Source of the DNA: Acinetobacter sp. SAAs474
GTDB lineage: Bacteria > Pseudomonadota > Gammaproteobacteria > Pseudomonadales > Moraxellaceae
Direction: 5' to 3'
Assembly: GCF_032823475.1 (NCBI RefSeq)
Contig: NZ_CP127915.1
Span: forward strand, 372,001-436,000
DNA: 64,000 bases
The translations under genes and the position numbers were made by a program. The notes under the pieces are model-generated. The model was not told the DNA's origin. It saw only the letters and a list, made by a program, of their open reading frames with translations, and ran no database searches. Positions 26,941 through 36,116 of the stretch are shown here, one piece after another. Each line of letters begins with the position of its first letter. The stretch's first letter is position 1.

Positions 26941-29316
26941 ATGAAATTTAACAGACACTTATTAGTGGTATTTTCATCAACGATAGAAAAAATACACCCC
27001 GCCTATCAATATCTACTACAAATCAATCAACATTTGGCTGAACGTGGTTTTCATGTCACGATAGCTGATAGTATTGAAGATGGTTTAAAGCTGGTCAAAC
27101 AAAGTCCGAGATATAGCCTGATTGGCTTGGTGTGGGATAATTTAAATAACAAGATGAATACGGAGAGTGAATCTCTGGTTAACCAGATACGTGCACGCAA
27201 TGAACATGTACCTATCTTTTTATTTTCTGAAGAAAATATTACAAATGACATCTCTCTTCCCATTTTACAACAAGTGAAAGAATATGTTTATCTCTATTCT
27301 GAAACACCTGCATTTACCGCGAACCGTATTTATACCGCAATTTATCAGTATGCAGAAAATCTACTCCCACCTTACTTTAAAACCTTAAAAAACTTTACTG
27401 AGGATGGCGATTATTATTGGGATTGTCCTGGGCATATGGGCGGAATGGCCTATTTAAAGCATCCTGTTGGCGTTGAGTTTATTAACTTTTTTGGCGAAAA
27501 CATCATGCGCGCTGATATTGGTGTTGCAACGGCTGAAATGGGAGATTATCTCATTCATGCAGGGCCATCCAAAACATCAGAAGTCAAAGCTGCACAAATG
27601 TTTGGTGCTGATTGGACCTTCTATAGCGTTGCTGGATCTTCTGGCTCAAACCGAATTGTTGCACAAGGTGCTATTGGTGAAAATGAAATCGTATTAATGG
27701 ACCGTAATTGTCATAAATCATTAAATCATGGTCTTACATTATCACGTGGTCGTCCGGTCTATTTAACGCCAACACGTAATGGCTATGGCTTAATTGGCCC
27801 AATTCCGTTACATCGTTTGAAAAAAGCCTATATTGATCAAATTGTCAATGAAAGTCCCTTAAAACATGATGCAGTCACCCAAGATCCAACTTATGCCGTG
27901 ATTACCAACTGTACCTATGATGGTTTCTGCTATAACGTTAAAAAAGTCGTGGAAGAGTTAAAATCCAGCGTACCACGTATTCATTTTGATGAAGCTTGGT
28001 ATGCCTATGCCAAATTTCATCCATTATATAAAGATCGTTTTGCGATGGATATCGATGAAGATATGCCAGATCGCCCAACGCTATTCGCTGTACAATCAAC
28101 CCATAAAATGTTGCCAGCCTTATCCATGGCGTCAATGATCCATGTGCGAAAAAGTGACCGTGCACCATTAGATTTTGATGATTTTAATGACTCATTTATG
28201 ATGCATGGTACAACCTCACCATTCTATCCAATTATTGCGTCAATTGACGTTGCTGTGAGCATGATGGAAGGAAAACCCGGCGAATCCTTAGTTCAAGAAT
28301 CAATCGAAGAAGCCATTTCATTTCGACAAGCTGTGGTCAATATAAAAGAAAAACTCAAAGAAAATAACGGGCCATCCGACTGGTTTTTTGATGTATTACA
28401 ACCGACTCAAGTCGAGGATCCAACCACACAGCAACAATATGCTTTTGGTTCTGCACCAATGTCATTATTAAGTACCACAGCGGATATCTGGACATTAAAA
28501 GAAAATGATGCTTGGCATGGTTTTGACAATGCTGATGTTGCAGAATCAGATATTATGCTTGATCCTGTAAAAGTCACGATTACCTGTCCGGGATTAAGTT
28601 CAGATGGTCAATATCAAGATATGGGCATTCCCGGTTACATCGTCACCAAATTTTTAGATGATCGTCGTACTGAAATTGCACGCACTGGTGACTATACCCT
28701 ACTGATTTTATTCTCTGTCGGTACGACAAAAGGAAAATGGGGTACCTTAATCGAAAGTTTACTTGAATTTAAAAATCTGTATGACTCTGGTGCATGTGCT
28801 ACAGATGCCATTCCATCTTTAAAATCTGCATCAGCAAAATATCAAGAAATGACCCTGAAAGAGTTATGTCAACAGATGCATGAAACCATGCGAGAACTTG
28901 AATTAATTCAACATATTAGCAGTGCAGTTAATAGCACACCTGTACCCGTGTTAACTCCATCTGAAGCCTATCAAAAAGTTGTTCGTTATAAAGCTGAACA
29001 TATTCGTTTAGCTGATTTTACTGGCCGTATTGCGGCAAGCATGCTGGTTCCTTATCCACCAGGGATTCCTGTATTAATGCCAGGAGAACGTTTATCTCAC
29101 GGAGATACAGGAATTTTAGGCTATCTACAGGCATTGCAAACTTTTGATAAAAAGTTCCCAGGATTTGATCATGAAATTCAGGGAATCAATGTAGATCAAA
29201 ATGGCGATTATTGGGTAAGAGCAATTATTGAAGATGATCAAGTTGCTACCGCATTACCAAAACATATTCGTTTTAATCGAAAAACATCAACCTCAATCAA
29301 AAAAGGTCGCCAATAA
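26941..29316 (+). CDS. PLP-dependent basic amino acid decarboxylase (Lys/Orn/Arg class)
   Basis: Large bacterial fold-III-type (CadA/AdiA/SpeF/LdcA) decarboxylase, 791 residues. Residues 1-130 form the response-regulator-like wing domain. The PLP core has NCHKS (H258), HFDEAWYAYA (D350) and the Schiff-base lysine K389 in AVQSTHKM. The C-terminal part includes LVPYPPGIPVLMPGE. It resembles E. coli AdiA and Pseudomonas LdcA about equally, so arginine, lysine or ornithine cannot be told apart by eye. I chose the ATG at 26941 (MKFNRHLLVV) because GGA lies upstream and homologues begin at the wing domain; the ORF extends 18 codons to a GTG. The downstream antiporter suggests an acid-resistance or polyamine-producing pair. 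Confidence 0.9.
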   Translation: MKFNRHLLVVFSSTIEKIHPAYQYLLQINQHLAERGFHVTIADSIEDGLKLVKQSPRYSLIGLVWDNLNNKMNTESESLVNQIRARNEHVPIFLFSEENITNDISLPILQQVKEYVYLYSETPAFTANRIYTAIYQYAENLLPPYFKTLKNFTEDGDYYWDCPGHMGGMAYLKHPVGVEFINFFGENIMRADIGVATAEMGDYLIHAGPSKTSEVKAAQMFGADWTFYSVAGSSGSNRIVAQGAIGENEIVLMDRNCHKSLNHGLTLSRGRPVYLTPTRNGYGLIGPIPLHRLKKAYIDQIVNESPLKHDAVTQDPTYAVITNCTYDGFCYNVKKVVEELKSSVPRIHFDEAWYAYAKFHPLYKDRFAMDIDEDMPDRPTLFAVQSTHKMLPALSMASMIHVRKSDRAPLDFDDFNDSFMMHGTTSPFYPIIASIDVAVSMMEGKPGESLVQESIEEAISFRQAVVNIKEKLKENNGPSDWFFDVLQPTQVEDPTTQQQYAFGSAPMSLLSTTADIWTLKENDAWHGFDNADVAESDIMLDPVKVTITCPGLSSDGQYQDMGIPGYIVTKFLDDRRTEIARTGDYTLLILFSVGTTKGKWGTLIESLLEFKNLYDSGACATDAIPSLKSASAKYQEMTLKELCQQMHETMRELELIQHISSAVNSTPVPVLTPSEAYQKVVRYKAEHIRLADFTGRIAASMLVPYPPGIPVLMPGERLSHGDTGILGYLQALQTFDKKFPGFDHEIQGINVDQNGDYWVRAIIEDDQVATALPKHIRFNRKTSTSIKKGRQ

Positions 29317-29323
29317 CCCAGCA

Positions 29324-29353
29324 CAGAACTAAGCATGTTTATGCTTAGTTCTG
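29324..29353 (+). promoter_or_regulatory. intercistronic hairpin between decarboxylase and antiporter
   Basis: A perfect 13-bp stem (CAGAACTAAGCAT pairing with ATGCTTAGTTCTG) with loop GTTT fills the gap between the two genes. No T-run follows, so it is more likely an mRNA stability or processing element that sets different levels of the two products than a terminator. Confidence 0.75.
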
Positions 29354-29377
29354 ATGGCTTATATCAAGGAATGTCTA

Positions 29378-30874
29378 ATGGATGAAAATAGCAAAAAAAC
29401 GACAGCTACAGATTCAAATAACGGTGCAAAACTTGGTTTATTGGCATTAATCGCAATCGTTGTGAGCTCAATGCTTGGCGGTGGTGTTTTTAGCCTGCCA
29501 CAGAATACTGCAGCATCTTCAGCAGTTGGCCCAATCATCATTGCATGGATTATTGCAGGTATTGGAATTTATTTTATTGCCAATTCATTTCGTTTGTTGT
29601 CTGATTTAAGACCAGACTTACAAGCAGGCGTATATATGTACGCACAAGAAGGGTTTGGTTCATTTATTGGTTTTAATGTGGCTTGGGGATACTGGCTCAT
29701 GACCTGCTTTGGCAATGTTGCTTTTGCAGTTATTCTCATGGACGCATTTAATGAATTTTTTCCTGGTGTTTTTACAGGTGGTAATAATTTAACCTCAATT
29801 ATCTGTGGTTCTGTACTTATCTGGGGATATAACTTTTTAGTTCTTTCTGGTACGCGTGTTGCTGGCGCACTCAATACAATTGGTACGATAGCAAAGTTAG
29901 TTCCATTGATTTTATTTGTATTTATTTTAGGTTTTTTAATTAACTATACACAATTGTTTAGCAATTTCTGGGGTACAGATCCGGCTGTTTTAAGCACATC
30001 AGGCAATCATAGTGCACCCGTATCACTGGCGATGCAAATTCTGGCACCAATGACAGTAACGCTCTGGGCCTTTATTGGTGTTGAAGGTGCAGTGGTACTT
30101 TCTGGACGTGCCAAAAGAAAATCGGATGTCGGTAAAGCCACTTTAATTGGCTTTATTTTGGCCTTAGTGATTTATATTCTACTTTCCATTTTACCATTTG
30201 GTGCCATGACACAAGCAGCATTAAGTCAAGTGGCCAATCCATCAACTGCTGGGGTATTAAGTGCTGTTGTCGGTGAATGGGGAAATTGGTTAATGAGTAT
30301 AGGACTCATTATTTCTGTGGTCGTGAGCTGGTTGGCTTGGACAATGCTATGTGCTGAAATTCCAATGGTTGCAGGTAAAAATGGCGCTTTCCCTAAGGCA
30401 TTTGCTAAAACCAATAAAAATCATGCGGGTTCCGTTTCATTATGGACCAGTAGCTTTGTGATGCAGGCAGCCATGTTATTGGTTTATTTTTCCAATGATG
30501 CGTGGGTCACAATGTATAATATCAGTGCATTAATGGTTGTACCGGCATATATTACAACAACGCTGTTTATGGCCAAAATCTGTCTCAATAAGCAATATGA
30601 TCAATACGCGAAAACAGGTAAAAATTTAGCGCTATGTAGTGGTATTTTAGGTGCCCTGTTTTGCTTATTTATCTTATATGCGAGCTCATTTAAATATGTT
30701 GCCTTAATCCCAGTGTTATTAACCTGTGGTCTACCTATTTATATTTGGTCACGAAAAGAGAAAAAAGATCAAAAACCAATATTTCACGGTATTGAAAAAG
30801 TTTACTTACTTATTTTACTTGGCTTGGATATTTTAATTCTTCTGTTATTTTTCACGACTAATCTATTTAAATAA
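29378..30874 (+). CDS. basic amino acid/polyamine antiporter (APC superfamily, APA family)
   Basis: A 498-residue inner-membrane carrier with about 12 hydrophobic segments. The first helix shows the APC substrate motif (VVSSMLGGGVFSLPQN), as in AdiC, CadB and ArcD. The likely job is to exchange the external amino acid for the amine made by the decarboxylase just upstream. The ATG at 29378 is preceded by AAGGA with 7-base spacing; an in-frame ATG 8 codons earlier lacks a site. It is about half a pathway: decarboxylation consumes a cytoplasmic proton, antiport expels the amine. Substrate is inferred from context. A paralogue lies downstream in the opposite direction. Confidence 0.88.
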   Translation: MDENSKKTTATDSNNGAKLGLLALIAIVVSSMLGGGVFSLPQNTAASSAVGPIIIAWIIAGIGIYFIANSFRLLSDLRPDLQAGVYMYAQEGFGSFIGFNVAWGYWLMTCFGNVAFAVILMDAFNEFFPGVFTGGNNLTSIICGSVLIWGYNFLVLSGTRVAGALNTIGTIAKLVPLILFVFILGFLINYTQLFSNFWGTDPAVLSTSGNHSAPVSLAMQILAPMTVTLWAFIGVEGAVVLSGRAKRKSDVGKATLIGFILALVIYILLSILPFGAMTQAALSQVANPSTAGVLSAVVGEWGNWLMSIGLIISVVVSWLAWTMLCAEIPMVAGKNGAFPKAFAKTNKNHAGSVSLWTSSFVMQAAMLLVYFSNDAWVTMYNISALMVVPAYITTTLFMAKICLNKQYDQYAKTGKNLALCSGILGALFCLFILYASSFKYVALIPVLLTCGLPIYIWSRKEKKDQKPIFHGIEKVYLLILLGLDILILLLFFTTNLFK

Positions 30875-30931
30875 TTTTAAGCCATGTCCATGAATAAAAA
30901 TCGATCAGAATATTTAGAATAAAGGAATAAA

Positions 30932-31957
30932 ATGAAAATCATCTCGATATGGGTCATTCCGTTCATTTTTGGAGCCAGTAGTGTGATACATGCTACAGAT
31001 TTTGCTCCAAATGGATCGATTAGTTTTACTCAAACCTTTTATGGCGATGCTGGTCCATATAAGACACGAACATCTCATCCAGAAATTATGCTGAGTTATA
31101 ATTTTTCACCGCAATGGAATGTTCAATTTGAATGGGATCGTACATGGAATATGTTTGAATATACTGGTGCTGAAAATGAACAAAATAATAGCTACAGTGC
31201 CCCTAAACTGACACTCAGCAATAACTATGGCAAACTAGGAAATTCCAAAGTTAACTGGTCATCTTCATTATTAGCCAAATATGCAAATGATTTTGATGGT
31301 ACAAGTCAAACTTTTATTTTGGCTGAAACAGGTTTTGATTTTTCAGAATATTTACCTAAAAAGAAATATTTAGATATCACTCAGTTTGCCATTACACCCA
31401 TGTATTACTATGCTTGGAATAGCTCAGGCCCATCTGGACATAGCAATACTGCGGTCATGAGTTTATTAACGGAAAGCCAGATTACAGACCATCTATCGTT
31501 TACATTTAATGCCTATGGCTTTAGAAGCTGGAATCAAGGCAATTCTTTTGTAACGAACCCAGATGACAGTAAGGAAACCAGCAATTATTTTATGATTATT
31601 TCATACTTAAATTATGCGAAGGAAATACACAAATTCAATGATCATACATCATTAGACTTTAATTTTATTAGCGGTTTTGATCCATGGATTTCATCAAATA
31701 AGCGCACCACAGTGACCCCGTTTTTAATCAGTAACGAAATGTACGAGTGGCTTAGCCCAACCGTCTTTGAAGGTAGTTATAAACAGACATTTACATTTTT
31801 TTCACTGCCACAACTACAACTTAATTATGAACTATCTAAAGATTTATCTTTAAATTTCTTTGTACAGGCAAAATACTCCAATCAAGTTTGGGGGGATAAA
31901 GAAAAAGGCTGGAAATTCCAACCACAAGGCGGATTTAGTGTGACGCATAATTTTTGA
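30932..31957 (+). CDS. outer-membrane beta-barrel protein (porin-like)
   Basis: A 341-residue protein with a signal peptide (MKIISIWVIPFIFGASSVIHA, mature TDFAPNG), many aromatic amphipathic strands, and a C-terminal phenylalanine (FSVTHNF), all typical of an outer-membrane barrel. I cannot assign a precise family; a FomA- or KdgM-like monomeric porin is possible. AAAGGA precedes the ATG, 57 bases after the antiporter gene, so it is probably the third gene of the decarboxylase operon. It may let the amino acid or amine cross the outer membrane. Confidence 0.7.
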   Translation: MKIISIWVIPFIFGASSVIHATDFAPNGSISFTQTFYGDAGPYKTRTSHPEIMLSYNFSPQWNVQFEWDRTWNMFEYTGAENEQNNSYSAPKLTLSNNYGKLGNSKVNWSSSLLAKYANDFDGTSQTFILAETGFDFSEYLPKKKYLDITQFAITPMYYYAWNSSGPSGHSNTAVMSLLTESQITDHLSFTFNAYGFRSWNQGNSFVTNPDDSKETSNYFMIISYLNYAKEIHKFNDHTSLDFNFISGFDPWISSNKRTTVTPFLISNEMYEWLSPTVFEGSYKQTFTFFSLPQLQLNYELSKDLSLNFFVQAKYSNQVWGDKEKGWKFQPQGGFSVTHNF

Positions 31958-31978
31958 TCATCATGCTGCCACGATATT

Positions 31979-32021
31979 ATCTATCAGGGAAGATCATGCT
32001 CTTGCCTGATATTTTTTATCG
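31979..32021 (+). terminator. terminator between convergent porin and antiporter genes
   Basis: ATCAGG/CCTGAT with an inner AAGA/TCTT stem, followed by a T-run on the plus strand. Confidence 0.75.
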
Positions 32022-32037
32022 TAAATCATGTCTCATC

Positions 32038-33498
32038 CTAAAAGACCAGTGTCCCAGTTGCATACAACATGATAGCGATAACATTGCATAAGAGTAATAC
32101 TGCAACACCGACCTTTTCATAACCATGGAAGATGGATACTGATGACGTATGTTTTTTAGCCCAAATAAAGAAAGGCAGTCCCAAAGTTAATAATAAAGGG
32201 GTGAGCACAACATAACGAATATCACTGGCATACAGCATAAAACAACAAAAAATAATACTGATAACGCTACTGATCACAGCAAAAAAACGACCTTTTACAA
32301 AGTACTGCTGTGCTGATGTTTTTTGTGAACTGATTTTAAATAGATATGCAGCAGATGAAAAGTATGCAGGCAATACTGTAATGGCTGAAATAGCCAACAT
32401 CGTTAACCATGCATTTTTTGAAAAATAAACCAGAATAATAATCGCTTGCATAATGAGGCTACTGACCCATAATGATATGGATGCAGCCTCATTTTTATTC
32501 TTTTTGGCAAATGCCTGAGGAAAAGTACCATCTTTTGCAGCGACCATTGGAATTTCAGCACAAATCATGGTCCACGCAAGCCAACTGGCTAAAATAGAAA
32601 TCAATACACCAATATTAATTAATAACTCCCCCCATGTACCTGTAATTATTTTGAGTACACCGGCGGTAGATGGAGTTGCAATTTGACTTAATACAGTTTG
32701 AGAAAGTACACCAAAGGGTAATATCGAGACTAAAACACAGATACTGAGTGAAATCATAAAACCAATAAATGTAGCTTTACTAATATCTTTTTTATTTTTT
32801 GCTCGATCAGACAATGCTACTGCACTTTCAACACCAATAAAGCACCATAAGGCAACATCAAGCGGATCAATGACTTGCTTTAAGATAGGACCTAAATTTT
32901 GTGATGTATCCGGAGATGAATGCCCCCAAACATTGCTGGTAAATTGCATCCAATTCAAATAATATAACACGATAAAAACAAACATAATCAACGGTATCAT
33001 TTTAGCCAATGTACCTATTAAATTGATTGAACCTGCAACCTTTGTTCCCGACAATACTAAAAAATTAAATCCCCAGATTAATAATGATGCACCAATTAAG
33101 GATGGAATATTATTACCACCGATAAAATCACCGGGTAAAAAGTAATTCAAGACATCCATCACCATAATAGCAAATGCCACATTACTAAACATGGTCATAA
33201 ACCAATATCCCCATCCAGAGATAAAAGCGGTTAATGGTCCAAATCCTTCACGAGCATACATATAAATGCCTGAAGATAAATCAGGGCGAATATTAGATAA
33301 GATCATGAATGTTTTCGCAATAAAAAACATACCAAAACCACAAATCAGCCATGCAATAAGCACTGGTGCCAATGCTGAATTTGCTGCCATATTTTGCGGC
33401 AAACCATCGACACCACTACCGATCATGGAACTTACTACAATTGCAATTAAGGCAAATAATCCGAGTTTCTTACCATCCTGAGTGCTTTTATCTGACAT
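32038..33498 (-). CDS. second basic amino acid/polyamine antiporter (APC superfamily)
   Basis: A 486-residue carrier clearly paralogous to the antiporter at 29378-30874: both begin KLGL-ALIAIVVSSM and share IRPDL/LRPDL, MYAREGFG/MYAQEGFG and WTMICAEIPMVA. The first-helix motif differs (GSGVDGLPQN versus GGGVFSLPQN), which in this superfamily lies near the substrate site and may mean a different substrate. AGGAG precedes the ATG. It is transcribed alone and toward the decarboxylase operon. A local duplication followed by divergence is likely. Confidence 0.87.
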   Translation of the reverse strand: MSDKSTQDGKKLGLFALIAIVVSSMIGSGVDGLPQNMAANSALAPVLIAWLICGFGMFFIAKTFMILSNIRPDLSSGIYMYAREGFGPLTAFISGWGYWFMTMFSNVAFAIMVMDVLNYFLPGDFIGGNNIPSLIGASLLIWGFNFLVLSGTKVAGSINLIGTLAKMIPLIMFVFIVLYYLNWMQFTSNVWGHSSPDTSQNLGPILKQVIDPLDVALWCFIGVESAVALSDRAKNKKDISKATFIGFMISLSICVLVSILPFGVLSQTVLSQIATPSTAGVLKIITGTWGELLINIGVLISILASWLAWTMICAEIPMVAAKDGTFPQAFAKKNKNEAASISLWVSSLIMQAIIILVYFSKNAWLTMLAISAITVLPAYFSSAAYLFKISSQKTSAQQYFVKGRFFAVISSVISIIFCCFMLYASDIRYVVLTPLLLTLGLPFFIWAKKHTSSVSIFHGYEKVGVAVLLLCNVIAIMLYATGTLVF

Positions 33499-34007
33499 GT
33501 AGTGCTCCTGTTATAGTGTGTCTTTTATCGAGATCTTATACACTGACTGTTCATTCTTAATATTTTTAACGTTAATCATTATGTTAAATAATTTATAATA
33601 ATCATATATATTATTACATTTTATATCGATAAAAAATTTCCTTTAAACGGATAGCCTACTCCAGATTTATTCCAGAATAACTTGATTAAAAATAAATAAT
33701 TAAGTCATTATATTATTATTTTGAATGCCCTATTATTGCGTTAAATTTTATATATTATTCAAATTATAATTAATTTTATTCAATAAATTTATTAAATGAA
33801 TTATATAGCTAAATAAACGATAAATTTTAATTACAAGTATCGAAATATAAGATAAAAAATCGTAGGCTAAATCACCACAAAATAATGGTTTTGTTTCCTC
33901 AATAAAGTCTCTATTATTCACAATATTATTTAACAGAAAAAGATAGGATTTTGTATGTTGATTTCCTATACTTAATCTAACAATATTCAACCAACAAGAA
34001 TGAGCTT
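33499..34007. other. AT-rich divergent intergenic region
   Basis: About 510 bases, extremely AT-rich. An 80-codon open frame on the minus strand (33748-33990) lacks a recognisable ribosome site and any known motif, so I treat it as chance. The promoters of the second antiporter and of the lipoprotein at 34008 should lie here. Confidence 0.4.
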
Positions 34008-34397
34008 ATGAAATTTAAAATACTTCTTTTAACCACCATCACAACTTTGGCCCTTGCAGCATGTAGTTCTGCACCAACGATTCCTCAATTGAATGCAGGT
34101 GTACTACAAGAAGTACAAAATGTGGATGTTTATCCAAATACAGTCAATAATAAAGCACAGCTCAATAAGCTTAATGACAAATGTGTGATTGAATTTACGG
34201 GTCATTTAGAAAATGGAAAGGTCGTTGAGCAATGGGCCTTTAAAGGCCTAACTTTATTTTCTGCAGGGTCTGCGGTATTTGCCAAAGATGGTACCAGTAC
34301 AGCACAAAAATTTGATTTACATGATCAAGATGTACAGAAAAATTTCCTGTCTTTACGTAAAAATTTTGCACAAGCTGCTTTAGATCAATGTAACTAA
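34008..34397 (+). CDS. small lipoprotein of unknown function
   Basis: A 129-residue protein with a lipoprotein signal (MKFKILLLTTITTLALAAC, lipobox LAAC) and a compact mature domain with two further cysteines (DKCVIEF near residue 59 and the C-terminal DQCN) that could form a disulfide. I do not recognise the family. After the stop there is an 8-bp hairpin (GGGTCATG/CATGACCC at 34406-34437) without a T-run. Confidence 0.75.
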   Translation: MKFKILLLTTITTLALAACSSAPTIPQLNAGVLQEVQNVDVYPNTVNNKAQLNKLNDKCVIEFTGHLENGKVVEQWAFKGLTLFSAGSAVFAKDGTSTAQKFDLHDQDVQKNFLSLRKNFAQAALDQCN

Positions 34398-34592
34398 ACA
34401 GCAATGGGTCATGATCAATATCCTTGAAGCATGACCCTAGTCTCATCGCCATCAGCTGAAAATATGGATCACACCCCGACCATTTTTCTTGTCATCATAT
34501 TGACAATCATCTGCTATTTATACACCTCATTATCGTTATAATTTAGATTGGAGATCCGCCAATATTGTTTAGCTTAGGAAGATTTAATCCTC

Positions 34593-35027
34593 ATGAATAA
34601 AACGAAATATATACTTGCAACCCATTTATTTTTACTTTCTACAACATTATTTGCAGCAACAGCAGATCAGGATACTCAAGGCCTGATTACACCTTATGGT
34701 GATAATCCTAATATTTTTCACGTTTTTGCATATAAGACACAAACAGGGATCGTCAATGGTGTAACTCGGATGGGTGCCGCAACACAACGTGGTATAGATA
34801 AATTAAAACCAGCAGCAAAAACAGCACAGCAAGATCTTAAAACTGCTGCACAAAACACCGAACAAAAAATAACCGATGCCAAAGATATCATTTTAGCAAC
34901 ACCCAGCCAAGGTGCTGCACCAATCAGCCAACAACCATTAAGCCAAGATACGCATATAGCAGCGTCATCAACTTTATCTTCCGCACCAAATCAACCAAGT
35001 ACAAAGACTTATGCGCTAACAGACTGA
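34593..35027 (+). CDS. secreted Ala/Gln/Thr-rich protein of unknown function
   Basis: A 144-residue protein with signal peptide (MNKTKYILATHLFLLSTTLFA, mature ATADQD). The middle (GIDKLKPAAKTAQQDLKTAA) is likely amphipathic helix; the C-terminal third is low-complexity Ser/Gln/Pro. AGGAAG stands 12 bases before the ATG, somewhat far. No family recognised. It converges with the dehydrogenase gene, with only 3 bases between. Confidence 0.65.
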   Translation: MNKTKYILATHLFLLSTTLFAATADQDTQGLITPYGDNPNIFHVFAYKTQTGIVNGVTRMGAATQRGIDKLKPAAKTAQQDLKTAAQNTEQKITDAKDIILATPSQGAAPISQQPLSQDTHIAASSTLSSAPNQPSTKTYALTD

Positions 35028-35030
35028 TTA

Positions 35031-36014
35031 TCAATCAGGTGTATTATGTAAAATCTTAACGGAATTGACTTGACGAAGAGGTTGAGCACTTTGAAAGGCT
35101 TGTACATTTTCGATCAGTTGATGAATGATACGTTGCCTTGCATCGATACTCCCCCACGCGCTATGTGGTGTGATAATCAAATGAGGAAGCGTAGGATCTA
35201 ATAATACATTGCCAGCCCGTGGTGGCTCTACACTCAATACATCCACTGCTGCGCCTGCAATTTGATTTTTACGCAAAGCATCCGCCAATGCATCTTCATT
35301 GACAATTCCACCTCGTGCACAATTAATTAAAAATGCAGATTTTTTCATTTTTTGTAATGCAGCTGCATCAATTAAATGACGTGTTTCATCCGTTAATGGG
35401 CAATGTAGCGTTAAAAAATCAACCTGAGCAAGTAGTTCATCTAACATGATACGATCTGCTTGTGGTGGACGATGAGGTAATTGAGCAATTAAAATCTGCA
35501 TACCAAATGCGGTTGCTAATTGTGCAACTGCATGACCTAGCTCACCATAGCCGACCACTCCCAATGTTTTTCCGGTTAATTCAACAATCGGATAGTTTAA
35601 TAAGCAAAACTGATTGGCTCGCTGCCAATCCCCCTGTTGTACTGCTCGATCATAGTCACGAAAAGAAGTGGCTAAATTTAACATTAACATCAATGTATGC
35701 TGGGCAACTGCTGCTGTACCATATGCCTGACAATTACAGACGATGATATTTTGTGCATCACTTTGCACCAAATCAACGTTATTGGTTCCTGTTGCTGCAA
35801 TTAAAATCAATTTTAATTGCGGACATTGCCGTATAGTATCAGCATCCATGATGACTTTATTGGTGATCACCACATCTGCATCTTGAATACGTTCAATCCG
35901 TTGATCTGGCGTAGTTGCTGGATAAAGTATTAATGCTGTAAATGCCTGCTCTAAATGAGTAAAATCCAGATCATTTTGATCTAAAGATGCATAATCTAAA
36001 AATACTGCTTTCAC
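35031..36014 (-). CDS. D-2-hydroxyacid dehydrogenase (glycerate/hydroxypyruvate-type)
   Basis: NAD-dependent D-isomer-specific 2-hydroxyacid dehydrogenase, about 327 residues. The Rossmann motif is GVVGYGELGHAVA, and the catalytic triad shows as Arg in NCARGGIVNEDALA, Glu in DVLSVEPP and His in TPHSAWGS. The closest match by eye is HprA-type glycerate dehydrogenase, but the substrate is open. The start is not ATG: AAGGA lies 8 bases before a GTG at 36014 and only 2 bases before a TTG at 36020, so I prefer GTG. Confidence 0.88.
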   Translation of the reverse strand: MKAVFLDYASLDQNDLDFTHLEQAFTALILYPATTPDQRIERIQDADVVITNKVIMDADTIRQCPQLKLILIAATGTNNVDLVQSDAQNIIVCNCQAYGTAAVAQHTLMLMLNLATSFRDYDRAVQQGDWQRANQFCLLNYPIVELTGKTLGVVGYGELGHAVAQLATAFGMQILIAQLPHRPPQADRIMLDELLAQVDFLTLHCPLTDETRHLIDAAALQKMKKSAFLINCARGGIVNEDALADALRKNQIAGAAVDVLSVEPPRAGNVLLDPTLPHLIITPHSAWGSIDARQRIIHQLIENVQAFQSAQPLRQVNSVKILHNTPD

Positions 36015-36116
36015 GTTCAATGTCCTTTTTGCTGATTGCTAAAGCAGACGATATCATCCCTGATATTGAATGAAGTCCTCTCTGCTGCTGAGATCAAGGA
36101 TCCTCTATCAGGTTGG

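Noticed and set aside
33748..33990. 80-codon open frame on the minus strand in the AT-rich spacer
   Set aside because: No ribosome site, very AT-rich composition typical of random open frames here, no recognisable motif, and it sits where promoters are expected.
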